Translations under genes and position numbers: made by a program
DNA from: Gammaproteobacteria bacterium
Lineage (GTDB): Bacteria > Pseudomonadota > Gammaproteobacteria > Steroidobacterales > Woeseiaceae
Direction of reading: 5' to 3'
DNA length: 62,576 nt
Assembly: GCA_009937615.1 (NCBI GenBank)
Contig: JAACFB010000014.1
Location: 1 to 62,576 of the forward strand
Shown: positions 54,977 to 62,576 of the stretch, one piece after another
How positions within the stretch are numbered: the first letter of the stretch is position 1
Layout: every line of letters starts with the position of its first letter
The notes under the pieces: model-generated
Databases searched by the model: none
Seen by the model: only the letters and a program-made list of their open reading frames with translations
Told to the model about the DNA's origin: nothing

Positions 54977-55306
54977 TTATTTGCTCGTGTCGCCCGGCGT
55001 GTAGATCGGCATCGGAAATTGAGTGACGTTGCCTTCGACCTTGGATATTTTGCTCGCGCCCTGCTTTTCGACCTCGTCGATTCGAACAATCGAATGCATT
55101 GGCAAAAAGGTCCGCGTTACGTGTTCGAATTCGGATTTGATCCTCTCTTCGGACGGATCGACGACCACCGTAGTCCGCTCGCCGAAAACGAGCTGCTCGA
55201 CCTCGACAAAACCGAACATCTCGCCATGACCGACCACGCGTGCATAGATCTCGTAGATCTGCCCCTGGCTCACGAACACAACCCGGTAAAGTTTCTTGTC
55301 TCCCAT
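54977..55306 (-). CDS. DUF1820 family protein
   Basis: A small cytoplasmic protein of 109 residues from ATG 55306 (MGDKKLYRVVFVSQGQIYEIYAR). It matches DUF1820, a gammaproteobacterial family, by FGFVEVEQLVFGE, LVFGERTTVVVDPSEERIKSEF and FLPMHSIVRIDEVEKQG. No catalytic residues stand out, and the function is unknown. It is divergent from the TagH-like gene, sharing a 176-base upstream region. Confidence 0.87.
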   Translation of the reverse strand: MGDKKLYRVVFVSQGQIYEIYARVVGHGEMFGFVEVEQLVFGERTTVVVDPSEERIKSEFEHVTRTFLPMHSIVRIDEVEKQGASKISKVEGNVTQFPMPIYTPGDTSK

Positions 55307-55404
55307 GCGGCGTAGATTACCCAAAACCGCCGCTGTTGGCCCGGCTTTCTCGCCCGGGCCGTGGAATTTCCTATTTGGGCGCTTTTTCTCATATACGATC
55401 CTGC

Positions 55405-55426
55405 CGCGGTTTGCGGCGAAACCGCG
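55405..55426 (+). other. Strong hairpin in the leader of the FHA gene
   Basis: CGCGGTTT, a six-base loop and AAACCGCG form a perfect eight-pair stem, 56 bases before the ATG of the FHA protein and inside the divergent region shared with DUF1820. It could be a protein-binding palindrome or a leader stem. No T-run follows it directly. Confidence 0.5.
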
Positions 55427-55482
55427 ATTATGTGAACTGGGTAGCAGCCCGAGGCCCTGAATCGCTGCACTATTCGTCTGTC

Positions 55483-56820
55483 ATGGCCCTGCGTCTCGAA
55501 ATTATCAGCGAACACCGCGACATCGTCGGCGACGATGCCGTGCGTGTTTTCGATGAGCAAGGCGGCACGATCGGCCGCTCGCTGCAAAACGACTGGATTC
55601 TGCCCGATCCGCTCCGTTACATTTCCGGGCGCCACGCGACAATCGATTACCGGGGCGGAATCTACTACCTGCTCGACACGAGCACCAACGGCATCTACCT
55701 CAACGGCGACCGTGAGCCCATCGGCAAGGGCGTGCCGCGGCGGCTCTTCAACGGCGATCAGCTGCGGCTGGGCGATTTCGAAATCGTCGCGTCGATCGAT
55801 TCGGGCGAGAGCCTCGTCATGCCGCTGGACGAGACCGCCACGGACCAGGGACGCCACGTTCAATCTCTCGTGGAGGAAGCGCCGCAGAGAACCAGTGTCC
55901 CGCTGCTCGCCGAAAATGAACTCACGGGCGACGATGACTTTCAGTCGGCTCTGTTTGGCGGCCCTGTCGACGTCGCTGAGCTGGCCAGCGTCAGGACAGG
56001 CGAAGAGCTGCCGGAGCTGTCCCCGATTCCCGCGGCAAACCCGACACGGGCGGCAAACCCGACACCGGTGGCAAACCCGCTTGCAGAGGCCGACCTCGTC
56101 GCTACAGATTTGCTTGACGCGTTCCTGAACGGCCTGGGCATCAGCCGTGCCGATCTTGATCCGTCTGTCGATCTCGGCGAGATCATGAAGAATGCGGGTG
56201 AGGTGCTCTGCGAATTCGTCGAAGGCACCAACCGTTTGCTCGCAAGCCGCGCCAATCTGAAGAATTCGTTCCGGCTGGACCAGACAACCGTGCTGCCGCG
56301 CAACAATAATCCGCTGAAGCTCTCAGCCACAACGAAAGAATCGCTCAAGCAGTTGCTGGTCGGTCGCGAAGGCGAGTACCTGGGACCCAGGGATGCCGTG
56401 CACGAAGTGTGCCGCGATCTCTTGTTCCACCAGGACGCATTTATTGACGCGATGAGCGTGGCGTTTACGGAATTCGCCGACCGCTTCGACCCCTCTGAAC
56501 TCGAAACCGCCGTAGGCTCGAACCCGTTGACCCGTTTTCTCAACGAGAAGAAGTACTGGCGAATGTACTGTGATCTTTACCCGATTCTGACCGAGAAAGG
56601 CAGTGGCCGCTTCCCGCAGATGTTCTCGGAGGAGTTCGTCAACGCCTACGAACTACAAATCGCCGAATACAAACGCCTTGGCGGCGGTCTGTACAAGGAA
56701 ACCGTGGTCCTGCATCGGGACGAACTCAGCGCTGAGACGATCCAAGAATCGAGCAACGACGGATCGCTTACCGCCGACGAGTTCGCCGGAGAACCGCCTG
56801 CCGGCCGTGCCGAAGCCTGA
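55483..56820 (+). CDS. tagH: Type VI secretion-associated FHA protein (TagH-like)
   Basis: A 445-residue protein from ATG 55483. Residues about 25-100 are an FHA phosphothreonine-binding domain with GTIGRSLQNDWILPD (Arg32), ISGRHATI (Ser48, His51) and TSTNGIYLNG (Asn69). A Pro/Asn/Ala linker has three short NPT/NPL repeats. The C-terminal half (about 205-420) matches the TagH/Fha1 C-terminal domain: DLLDAFLNGLGI, EFVEGTNRLLASRANLK, NNPLKLSATTKESL and FLNEKKYWRMYCDLYP. In type VI systems this protein is switched by a Thr kinase. No other type VI gene is in this window. A clear ribosome site is missing. Confidence 0.88.
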   Translation: MALRLEIISEHRDIVGDDAVRVFDEQGGTIGRSLQNDWILPDPLRYISGRHATIDYRGGIYYLLDTSTNGIYLNGDREPIGKGVPRRLFNGDQLRLGDFEIVASIDSGESLVMPLDETATDQGRHVQSLVEEAPQRTSVPLLAENELTGDDDFQSALFGGPVDVAELASVRTGEELPELSPIPAANPTRAANPTPVANPLAEADLVATDLLDAFLNGLGISRADLDPSVDLGEIMKNAGEVLCEFVEGTNRLLASRANLKNSFRLDQTTVLPRNNNPLKLSATTKESLKQLLVGREGEYLGPRDAVHEVCRDLLFHQDAFIDAMSVAFTEFADRFDPSELETAVGSNPLTRFLNEKKYWRMYCDLYPILTEKGSGRFPQMFSEEFVNAYELQIAEYKRLGGGLYKETVVLHRDELSAETIQESSNDGSLTADEFAGEPPAGRAEA

Positions 56821-58767
56821 TCAGGCCAGCCGATTCTGCCGGTTATCGATCAGGTCCTCGACGACGGTGGGATCGGCAAGCGTCGACGTGTCACCCAACT
56901 CCCCGTAGTCGTCCGCTGCAACCTTGCGCAATATTCGCCGCATGATCTTGCCGGAACGAGTCTTCGGCAGCCCGGGAGCCCATTGAATCAGGTCCGGCTT
57001 CGCGATGGGTCCGATCTCCTTACGCACCCATTGCTGCAGTTCGGCGCGGAGTTCGTCGCTGGCTTCGACACCTTCCATCAGCGTGACATAGGCATAGATG
57101 CCCTGCCCCTTGATGGCATGGGGGTAACCGACCACGGCGGCCTCGGCCACATCGTGGTGCGCGACGAGCGCGCTCTCGACTTCTGCCGTTCCCATACGAT
57201 GCCCGGACACGTTCAGCACGTCGTCAACCCGGCCGGTAATCCAGTAATAGCCGTCTTCATCGCGGCGGGCACCGTCACCCGTAAAGTAGGTGCCCTCGAA
57301 GGTTGAAAAATACGTATCGATGAAACGCTGGTGATCCCCGTAAACGGTGCGCATCTGGCCCGGCCAGCTGTCGGTTATCACGAGATTGCCTTCGACTGCG
57401 CCTTCGAGCAGCCGGCCGTCGCCATCGACGATAGCGGGCTGAATGCCGAACAGCGGGGTCGTCGCCGAGCCGGGCTTTAATGCCGTGGCGCCCGGCAGCG
57501 GGCTGATCAGGATACCGCCTGTCTCCGTCTGCCACCACGTATCGACAATCGGGCAGCGGCCGTCGCCGACAACGTGGAAATACCATTCCCACGCTTCCGG
57601 ATTGATCGGCTCACCGACGCTGCCGAGCAGCCGCAGGCTCTGGCGCGACGTTCTTTTGACGGGCTCGTCACCTTCGCGCATGAGCGCGCGGATCGCCGTC
57701 GGTGCCGTATAGCAGATATTGACCTCGTGCTTGTCGCACACTTCCCAGAATCGTGAAGACGTCGGGTAGTTGGGCACGCCCTCGAACATCAGCGTAATAG
57801 CGCCGTTCGCAAGCGGGCCGTAGACGATGTACGTATGGCCGGTGACCCAGCCCACATCGGCCGTGCACCAGTAGACGTCACCGGGGTGGTAGTCAAATAC
57901 ATACTGGTGTGTCATCGCTGCGTAGACGAGGTAGCCGCCCGTCGTGTGCAGTACGCCCTTCGGCTTGCCCGTCGACCCCGATGTGTACAGGATGAACAGC
58001 GGATCCTCGGCGCCCATCTCCTCGCACGGACAGTCGGTTCCGACCCCGGCCTCGAGCTCGTGCAGCCAGGCGTCGCGGCCGTCGACCCAGTTGATGGCGT
58101 TGCCGGTGTTGCGTACGACCAGGACGTGCTCCAGCGTCGACACGTCGGGGTGCTGCGCAGCCTCATCGACATTGGCTTTCAATGGAATGCTTTTGCCGCC
58201 GCGCATGCCCTCGTCGGCCGTGATCACAATGTTCGACTCACAGTCGTGTATTCGACCTGCCAGCGCCTCCGGCGAAAAGCCGCCGAATACCACGGAATGC
58301 ACGGCGCCTATGCGCGCACAGGCGAGCATCGCAACAGCTGCCTCGGGGATCATCGGCATATAAATCGTGATGCGGTCGCCTTTTTTTGCGCCCAGGCTCT
58401 TGAGCGAATTCGCGAAGCGGCAAACCCGCTCGTGCAGTTCGCGGTAGGTAATCGTCAGATCACGGCCCGGATCGTCTCCTTCCCACACGATAGCCACATC
58501 GTCACCCTTGTTTTCGAGGTGGCGATCGACGCAGTTGTAGCAGACGTTCAGGGTGCCGTCGTAGTACCAGCGGATGTGCAAATCGTCTTTTGCGAACGAT
58601 ACATCCTTTATTCTGCTGAACGGCTTGATCCAGTCGACGCGTCCGGCCTGCTCCGCCCAAAACGCCTCGTTGTTCGTCACCGAGTGCTTGTAAAGCTCAG
58701 CATAGCCGGCCGCATCGATCAGTGCTCGTGCTTCGGTATCGGAGGTCACGGGATAGAGATCAGTCAT
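56821..58767 (-). CDS. acs: Acetyl-CoA synthetase
   Basis: Acs (648 residues) activates acetate to acetyl-CoA through acetyl-AMP. The adenylate-forming motifs are [50 protein letters not shown] and, near the C-terminus, [15 protein letters not shown] with the catalytic lysine that acetylation controls in relatives. The length is normal. It begins 15 bases after the CitE-like gene on the same strand. Its stop codon abuts that of the convergent FHA gene. Confidence 0.97.
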   Translation of the reverse strand: MTDLYPVTSDTEARALIDAAGYAELYKHSVTNNEAFWAEQAGRVDWIKPFSRIKDVSFAKDDLHIRWYYDGTLNVCYNCVDRHLENKGDDVAIVWEGDDPGRDLTITYRELHERVCRFANSLKSLGAKKGDRITIYMPMIPEAAVAMLACARIGAVHSVVFGGFSPEALAGRIHDCESNIVITADEGMRGGKSIPLKANVDEAAQHPDVSTLEHVLVVRNTGNAINWVDGRDAWLHELEAGVGTDCPCEEMGAEDPLFILYTSGSTGKPKGVLHTTGGYLVYAAMTHQYVFDYHPGDVYWCTADVGWVTGHTYIVYGPLANGAITLMFEGVPNYPTSSRFWEVCDKHEVNICYTAPTAIRALMREGDEPVKRTSRQSLRLLGSVGEPINPEAWEWYFHVVGDGRCPIVDTWWQTETGGILISPLPGATALKPGSATTPLFGIQPAIVDGDGRLLEGAVEGNLVITDSWPGQMRTVYGDHQRFIDTYFSTFEGTYFTGDGARRDEDGYYWITGRVDDVLNVSGHRMGTAEVESALVAHHDVAEAAVVGYPHAIKGQGIYAYVTLMEGVEASDELRAELQQWVRKEIGPIAKPDLIQWAPGLPKTRSGKIMRRILRKVAADDYGELGDTSTLADPTVVEDLIDNRQNRLA

Positions 58768-58782
58768 TGCTTGTCGCCTTCA

Positions 58783-59649
58783 TTATTGTGATTGTAGTTT
58801 CGCTGCCAGTTGTAACAGACGCTGCGCCTGGATCAAATGCGGCCGATCGATCATTCCTCCGTCCATACCAAGCGTCCCGGCCCCGGGATTGGCGTCAAAC
58901 AGCGCAACGATACGTTCGGCACGCTCCAGGTCGCGGGCCGATGGGATAAACGCCGTGTTAATGACATCGACCTGCCCCGGGTGAATCGCCAGCATGCCCG
59001 AGAACCCGTCGCGCCGAGCGTTGCGCGCATACTGTGCCAGCCCGTCAGCATCCCGGTAATCCGTATAGACCGTATCGATGGCGGCAACCTCGGCGGCGGC
59101 GGCCGCGATCAGGCACAGCGAGCGCGCGAGCTCGTACGGGGGCAACCAGTTGCCGTCCATGTCGCGATTGCGGGACGCCCCGAGTGCCGCGCTCAGATCC
59201 TCGGCGCCCCAGCACAGCCCCGCCAAACGGGGTGTGGCGCCACGGTAGCCGTCCAGTGACAGCAGGGCCTCGGGCCGTTCCGTGCAGACCGGCAGTATCC
59301 GCGTCTGGCCTTGCGTAAGATCGTATTGCTGCTCGAGCGCGTCGAGCTTGTCCGCAAGCGTTCGCGCGTCGGCGGCAGATCGTGGCTTGGGCAGCACGAT
59401 GCCGGTGGGAGACGATGCCATGACGGCCTCGAGGTCGGCGTCGGCGTCATCAGTATCGATCGGATTAATTCGTACCCAGACGTTGTCCCGGCCGCGCAGG
59501 TAGTCGCGCGCCAGGGCCCGGGCCGCCGGGCGAGCCTCCGCCGCAACCGCGTCCTCGAGATCGAGAATCAGCGCATCGGCCCCGCAGTCTGCGGCTTTCT
59601 GCAGCTTGCGTTCGCTGTCCGCGGGCACAAAGAGGTAGCTGCGGCTCAT
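58783..59649 (-). CDS. HpcH/HpaI-type CoA-ester lyase (CitE-like)
   Basis: A 288-residue TIM-barrel lyase of the CitE / malyl-CoA lyase family, from ATG 59649 ([19 protein letters not shown]). Metal and CoA motifs include [63 protein letters not shown] and [14 protein letters not shown]. Substrates in the family are malyl-CoA, citramalyl-CoA and methylmalyl-CoA; which applies cannot be read. Its start overlaps the maoC stop (ATGA), which supports a joint pathway. Confidence 0.9.
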   Translation of the reverse strand: MSRSYLFVPADSERKLQKAADCGADALILDLEDAVAAEARPAARALARDYLRGRDNVWVRINPIDTDDADADLEAVMASSPTGIVLPKPRSAADARTLADKLDALEQQYDLTQGQTRILPVCTERPEALLSLDGYRGATPRLAGLCWGAEDLSAALGASRNRDMDGNWLPPYELARSLCLIAAAAAEVAAIDTVYTDYRDADGLAQYARNARRDGFSGMLAIHPGQVDVINTAFIPSARDLERAERIVALFDANPGAGTLGMDGGMIDRPHLIQAQRLLQLAAKLQSQ

Positions 59650-60098
59650 CGCGGTTTCTTCAGCATCAGTGCCGATCGTTTGCACTCGCCGACGAGTTCA
59701 TCGTGCTGGTTATAGGCCCGGTGGGCGAACGTTACGATGCCGTTATCGGGGCGAGACTTGCTCTCGCGCATTGCAAGAACTTCGGACTGGATGCGAATCG
59801 TGTCGCCATGAAACAAGGGCCTGGGAAACCGAACCTCGTCCCAGCCCAGGTTCGCGACCGTCGTGCCATGCGTCGTGTCGTTGACCGAAATACCGACCAT
59901 AAAACCCAGCGTCAGGCAGCTGTTCACGAGCGGCCGTCCAAATTCGGTGTTTTTCATGTACTCGGCATCGAGATGCAGTGGTGCCGGGTTGTGCGTCATT
60001 GTCGAAAACAGCACGTTGTCCGATTCGGTGATGGTTCGGTGCAGGGGATGATCGAAGACCTGCCCGACCGTGAATTCTTCGTAATAGAGCCCTGCCAT
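59646..60098 (-). CDS. MaoC-type hot-dog hydratase
   Basis: A 150-residue single hot-dog hydratase for enoyl-CoA substrates. The hydratase motif is [21 protein letters not shown] with the catalytic Asp/Asn and His region, followed by [25 protein letters not shown] lies just before the ATG. Pairing with a CitE-like lyase resembles itaconyl-CoA or mesaconyl-CoA hydratase genes, whose products a lyase then splits to acetyl-CoA plus pyruvate or glyoxylate. That pathway is inferred from the pairing. Confidence 0.88.
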   Translation of the reverse strand: MAGLYYEEFTVGQVFDHPLHRTITESDNVLFSTMTHNPAPLHLDAEYMKNTEFGRPLVNSCLTLGFMVGISVNDTTHGTTVANLGWDEVRFPRPLFHGDTIRIQSEVLAMRESKSRPDNGIVTFAHRAYNQHDELVGECKRSALMLKKPR

Positions 60099-60107
60099 TG
60101 CTACTCC

Positions 60108-60328
60108 TCAGGTTGACCGGGTGCGGTCGACCGCGTGGGTGATCAGCCGCTTGGTGTGCCTGGCGCCATGCCAGTCACCGGTCTTGATCCAGTTACCGGG
60201 CTCGACGCCCTCGTAATGTTTAAACAATGTTCGATGTGCTGCAGCGTGATTTCCGGCGTATCGCCATAGTCATAGATGCGCCCGCGGCGCCGGTTGAACT
60301 TCGCCGGCGGCACGGCAATTATTCTCTC
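60108..60328 (-). pseudogene. Decayed fragment of inorganic pyrophosphatase (ppa)
   Basis: The minus strand encodes only the C-terminal 70 or so residues of a family I pyrophosphatase. ERIIAVPPAKFNRRRG and DTPEITLQHIEH are readable, then a one-base loss near 60225 shifts the frame, after which FKHYEGVEPGNWIKTGDWHG and TKRLITHAVDRTR continue to a TGA at 60108. The N-terminal two-thirds, with most metal ligands, are absent; the similarity stops near 60329. The remnant ends nine bases before maoC. A working copy must be sought elsewhere in the genome. Confidence 0.85.
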
Positions 60329-60441
60329 GTTCCTGCCCGAATTGCGTCCGTTTTGTGATGCTCGGTGCCGGTTTGTAGATGACAATAGTACACTGAGAAA
60401 GCCGGCGCACCACGCTGCCGGACTACCCGAGGTCTGCCCCG

Positions 60442-61542
60442 ATGAGACAGTGGCTCGCGCTAACAATCTGCATGGTTGCGGTGGCCGTTGCCAAAGCCGA
60501 GGATGAACAGCCGTTCGTCACTCACGAAATCGCGACTTTCGAAGAGCCGTGGGCGCTGGCATTTCTGCCGGACGGCCGACTGCTCGTCACCGAGAGAGAA
60601 GGCCGCCTGTTCGTCGTAACGCAAGACGGTGAGAAGTCCGCGCCGGTCGGCGGCGTGCCCGAGGTGGCCTACGGGGGCCAGGGAGGGCTGGGTGATGTTG
60701 CACCGCATCCCGGCTTTGCGACGAATGCCCTGATCTATCTGAGCTACGCCGAAGCCGGCAAAGACGGTGCGCGAGGCGCCGCTGTCGCCAGGGCCAGGCT
60801 TGATCTGGCTCCGGAGGGCGGCCAGCTGTCCGGGCTCGAGGTGATCTGGCGGCAGGTGCCCAAGGTCAAAAGCCGGGGCCACTACGGACATCGGCTGCTG
60901 TTTTCCCGGGACGGTTACCTGCTGATCTCGTCGGGTGACCGCCAGAAATTCAGCCCGGCGCAGGATCTCCAAAGCAATATCGGCAAGATCGTTCGCCTGC
61001 GTGATGATGGTTCGGTGCCGACGGATAACCCATTCGCGGACAAGGGCGGAGTCGCAGCGCAGATCTGGTCAGTGGGCCACCGTAACCCGCTTGGAATTGC
61101 TTTGGATGAGGCCGGCCAGCTCTGGAACGTCGAAATGGGGCCGCGCGGCGGCGACGAGCTGAACCGGATACGGGCCGGCAGCAATTATGGCTGGCCGGTC
61201 GTCTCGAACGGCCGCCACTACAGCGGCCTCGACATACCCGACCATGACACGCATCCCGAGTTCGAGGCGCCCAAAGCCTGGTGGACGCCGGTCATCTCGC
61301 CGGGTGGTTTTACGATATACACCGCGGACCTGTTCGCCGATTGGCGCGGCGACGGCCTGATCGCGGGATTGTCGTCACGCGCCCTGATTCGCATCGAGTT
61401 CGATGGCGAGACGGCGCGTGAAGCCGAGCGCTACGACATGGGCAGGCGCATGCGCGCCGTGGCCCAGGGCCCGGCCGGCGCGATCTGGATGCTCGAAGAC
61501 CGCAGCGGCGGACGATTGCTCAAGCTGGTGCCGAGCCATTAG
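60442..61542 (+). CDS. PQQ-dependent aldose sugar dehydrogenase-like protein
   Basis: A 366-residue exported beta-propeller of the soluble glucose dehydrogenase type (E. coli YliI family). Residues 1-18 are a signal peptide (LALTICMVAVAVAKA). Propeller motifs include EEPWALAFLPDGRLLVTEREG, GGQGGLGDVAPHPGF, GHYGHRLLFSRDGYLLISSGDR, QSNIGKIVRLRDDGSVP and MGPRGGDELNRIRAGSNYGWP. Such enzymes oxidise aldoses in the periplasm with PQQ and calcium. No pqq synthesis genes are in the window, so cofactor supply is unknown. Confidence 0.93.
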   Translation: MRQWLALTICMVAVAVAKAEDEQPFVTHEIATFEEPWALAFLPDGRLLVTEREGRLFVVTQDGEKSAPVGGVPEVAYGGQGGLGDVAPHPGFATNALIYLSYAEAGKDGARGAAVARARLDLAPEGGQLSGLEVIWRQVPKVKSRGHYGHRLLFSRDGYLLISSGDRQKFSPAQDLQSNIGKIVRLRDDGSVPTDNPFADKGGVAAQIWSVGHRNPLGIALDEAGQLWNVEMGPRGGDELNRIRAGSNYGWPVVSNGRHYSGLDIPDHDTHPEFEAPKAWWTPVISPGGFTIYTADLFADWRGDGLIAGLSSRALIRIEFDGETAREAERYDMGRRMRAVAQGPAGAIWMLEDRSGGRLLKLVPSH

Positions 61543-61724
61543 GTCCGCTTTTGCCCGGAGAAGCCATGCAGGCGCTTCACCGTAAAGCAGGTTTCGCTCA
61601 CTTTCAGCTGCATTTTCGGGGGCTCACGATTCTCGGGCATTGGCCACCTCGGTCTCGCCGGCGTTGTGAGGCTTCGGCTTTTGAGACCTTGCCGGAGACC
61701 GATTACGCGCGGCCCGCGGTCATC
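61543..61724. other. Non-coding gap between convergent genes
   Basis: This 182-base stretch separates the sugar dehydrogenase and zincin genes, which converge. I see no gene in it and no clear stem followed by a T-run. Confidence 0.5.
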
Positions 61725-62078
61725 CTATCCCCAGCCGAGTTCGTCGAGACGTTCGTCATCCATGCCAAAGTAATGCGCGATTTCGTGTAGCAGTGTTCTT
61801 ATAATCTCGTCGCGCAGCTCGTCAGGCGGCAATCCAAGCTCGAGGTGCGGCCGCCGAAATATATAGATCACGTCGGGAAGCTCGCCGGCGTAATCGACAC
61901 CGCGCTCCGGCAGCGGAAGTCCTACGTATAGACCGAGCATCCCCTGTCCTTCCGGGTCGAGCATCTCGTCAGGTTCATCGACCACCAGCACGTCTATATT
62001 ATCCAGCGCGCCATGAACCCAGTCCGGCAGGTCGTCCATGGCTGCCTTTATCAAGGCTTCGAATTCATTCTGATTCAC
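61725..62078 (-). CDS. Zincin-like metallopeptidase family protein
   Basis: A 117-residue cytoplasmic protein with the minimal gluzincin/metzincin motif HEIAHYFGMDD (HExxH then His/Asp) near the C-terminus, and the family blocks DDLPDWVHGALDNIDVLVVD, DEMLDPEGQGMLGLYVG and DVIYIFRRPHLE. The family is widespread and mostly uncharacterised. The C-terminus ends eight residues beyond the motif (DERLDELGWG), normal for the group. It stands alone. Confidence 0.9.
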   Translation of the reverse strand: MNQNEFEALIKAAMDDLPDWVHGALDNIDVLVVDEPDEMLDPEGQGMLGLYVGLPLPERGVDYAGELPDVIYIFRRPHLELGLPPDELRDEIIRTLLHEIAHYFGMDDERLDELGWG

Positions 62079-62196
62079 TGGATTTGTAACAAAGTAAGGG
62101 TGATTGGCAGAAACCGCCGGTGTCGTTTCCTGCTACGAAACACGATCGAGTGATCGGACGACAACAGGCAGAGAGTACACCAGCACGCTTCGGCTC

Positions 62197-62576
62197 TCAG
62201 TCACCATCATTATTGGCAGCCTGGCACAGATCCCACGACATCGGCGTCGCTTTCTCAACGTCCCTGACAAATCTTAGACCCATGACGTCATCATAGTATC
62301 GTGGCGGCAAGCCGTACCCCGGCCTGATGCTCCTGACATTTTCCGGCGTTACGACGTCGCCCGCTTGGACGTCGGCCACCACGTAAAGCGATCGCCTGAA
62401 CACCGCACTGCCTTCCTCGCTGTCTTTACGGCCGTAATCGACCTTACCAAGCGCCTCCCAGGCCGTGCGGCAATCCCGGCAGAGGTCGTGGAGTTCGGCC
62501 GGCTCCAGAGAAAAACTGTCGTCAGGCCCGCCTCCGCTTCGATCCAGCGTGAAGTGTTTCTCGATCACGCAAGCGC
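62197..62576 (-). CDS. pseI: Pseudaminic acid synthase-like protein, C-terminal part
   Basis: The last 126 or so residues of a NeuB/PseI-type sialic acid synthase; the gene continues beyond base 62576. The visible part has the end of the TIM barrel (ACVIEKHFTLDRSGGGPDDSFSLEP) and the C-terminal SAF antifreeze-like domain (RSLYVVADVQAGDVVTPENVRS, IRPGYGLPPRYYDDVMG, KATPMSWDL). These match PseI, which condenses a 2,4-diacetamido sugar with phosphoenolpyruvate, more closely than NeuB. It implies a surface-glycan or flagellin glycosylation locus to the right. Confidence 0.9.
   Translation of the reverse strand, partial: ACVIEKHFTLDRSGGGPDDSFSLEPAELHDLCRDCRTAWEALGKVDYGRKDSEEGSAVFRRSLYVVADVQAGDVVTPENVRSIRPGYGLPPRYYDDVMGLRFVRDVEKATPMSWDLCQAANNDGD

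Noticed and set aside
60143..60466. A complete small gene upstream of maoC
   Set aside because: Only its middle resembles a pyrophosphatase, the frame breaks near 60225, and the N-terminal part is unrelated, so it is a pseudogene fragment.

Overview
The window reads as one contiguous piece of chromosome from a GC-rich gammaproteobacterium. The evidence is gene content and order: fimV-truA-accD-folC-SPOR-cvpA-purF and glyA-nrdR-ribD-ribC-ribB-ribH-nusB-thiL-pgpA are arrangements familiar from Pseudomonas and relatives, and MiaE, EpmA/EF-P, EttA, a FimX-like protein, DUF1820 and long-form PurL point the same way. I cannot fix the genus; a free-living marine or sediment lineage is a guess. Nearly all of the sequence is coding, and the longest stretch without a protein gene is the tRNA region.

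Layout. 1-2.6 kb: tRNA-Leu, a DUF1028-TPR protein and a secreted M28 peptidase. 2.66-4.6 kb: a tRNA region with Lys, His, Arg(UCU) and Pro. The tRNA-Arg gene is split in its anticodon by a 644-nt group I intron that encodes a PD-(D/E)XK-type homing endonuclease, and a 59-bp piece of the tRNA-His 3' end and its downstream flank is duplicated next to the intact gene. 4.8-6.1 kb: periplasmic cyclophilin and lpxH. 6.2-20.5 kb: a long minus-strand run, prmB-aroC-asd-fimV-truA-accD-folC-SPOR-cvpA-purF-kinase-miaE. 20.6-24.5 kb: copper chaperones (SCO1, PCuAC), psd, epmA, fRMsr and convergent efp. 24.8-29.1 kb: a FimX-like degenerate GGDEF/EAL protein and a second FimV-type LysM protein with a perfect CRP-type palindrome between them. 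29.2-33.3 kb: parC and parE. 33.4-35.9 kb: a rubrerythrin / Fe-S oxidoreductase / DUF3501 operon with an operator-like palindrome inside its promoter. 36-46 kb: xseB, a kinase with a cyclic-nucleotide-binding-like domain, the riboflavin/nusB/thiL/pgpA operon headed by glyA, and a histone-deacetylase-like amidohydrolase. 46-50.8 kb: glnK-amtB, ettA, an unknown membrane protein and a DUF4145-like protein. 50.9-56.8 kb: purL, DUF1820 and an orphan type VI secretion FHA protein (TagH). 56.8-60.4 kb: acs, a CitE-like lyase, a MaoC hydratase and a decayed pyrophosphatase gene. 60.4-62.6 kb: a PQQ-type sugar dehydrogenase, a zincin and the 3' end of a pseI-like gene that runs off the window.

How the genes fit together. 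Two themes recur outside housekeeping. The first is polar assembly and surface behaviour: FimV, a FimV paralogue, a FimX-like c-di-GMP receptor, and PseI as a probable start of a glycosylation locus. The second is Ser/Thr phosphorylation signalling: two Hanks-type kinases, one with a receiver-like domain and one with a CNB-like domain, plus an FHA protein. The strongest candidate for something unusual is the intron-split tRNA-Arg(UCU) with its own endonuclease. All functional assignments come from reading motifs in the translated sequence; no database search was run.
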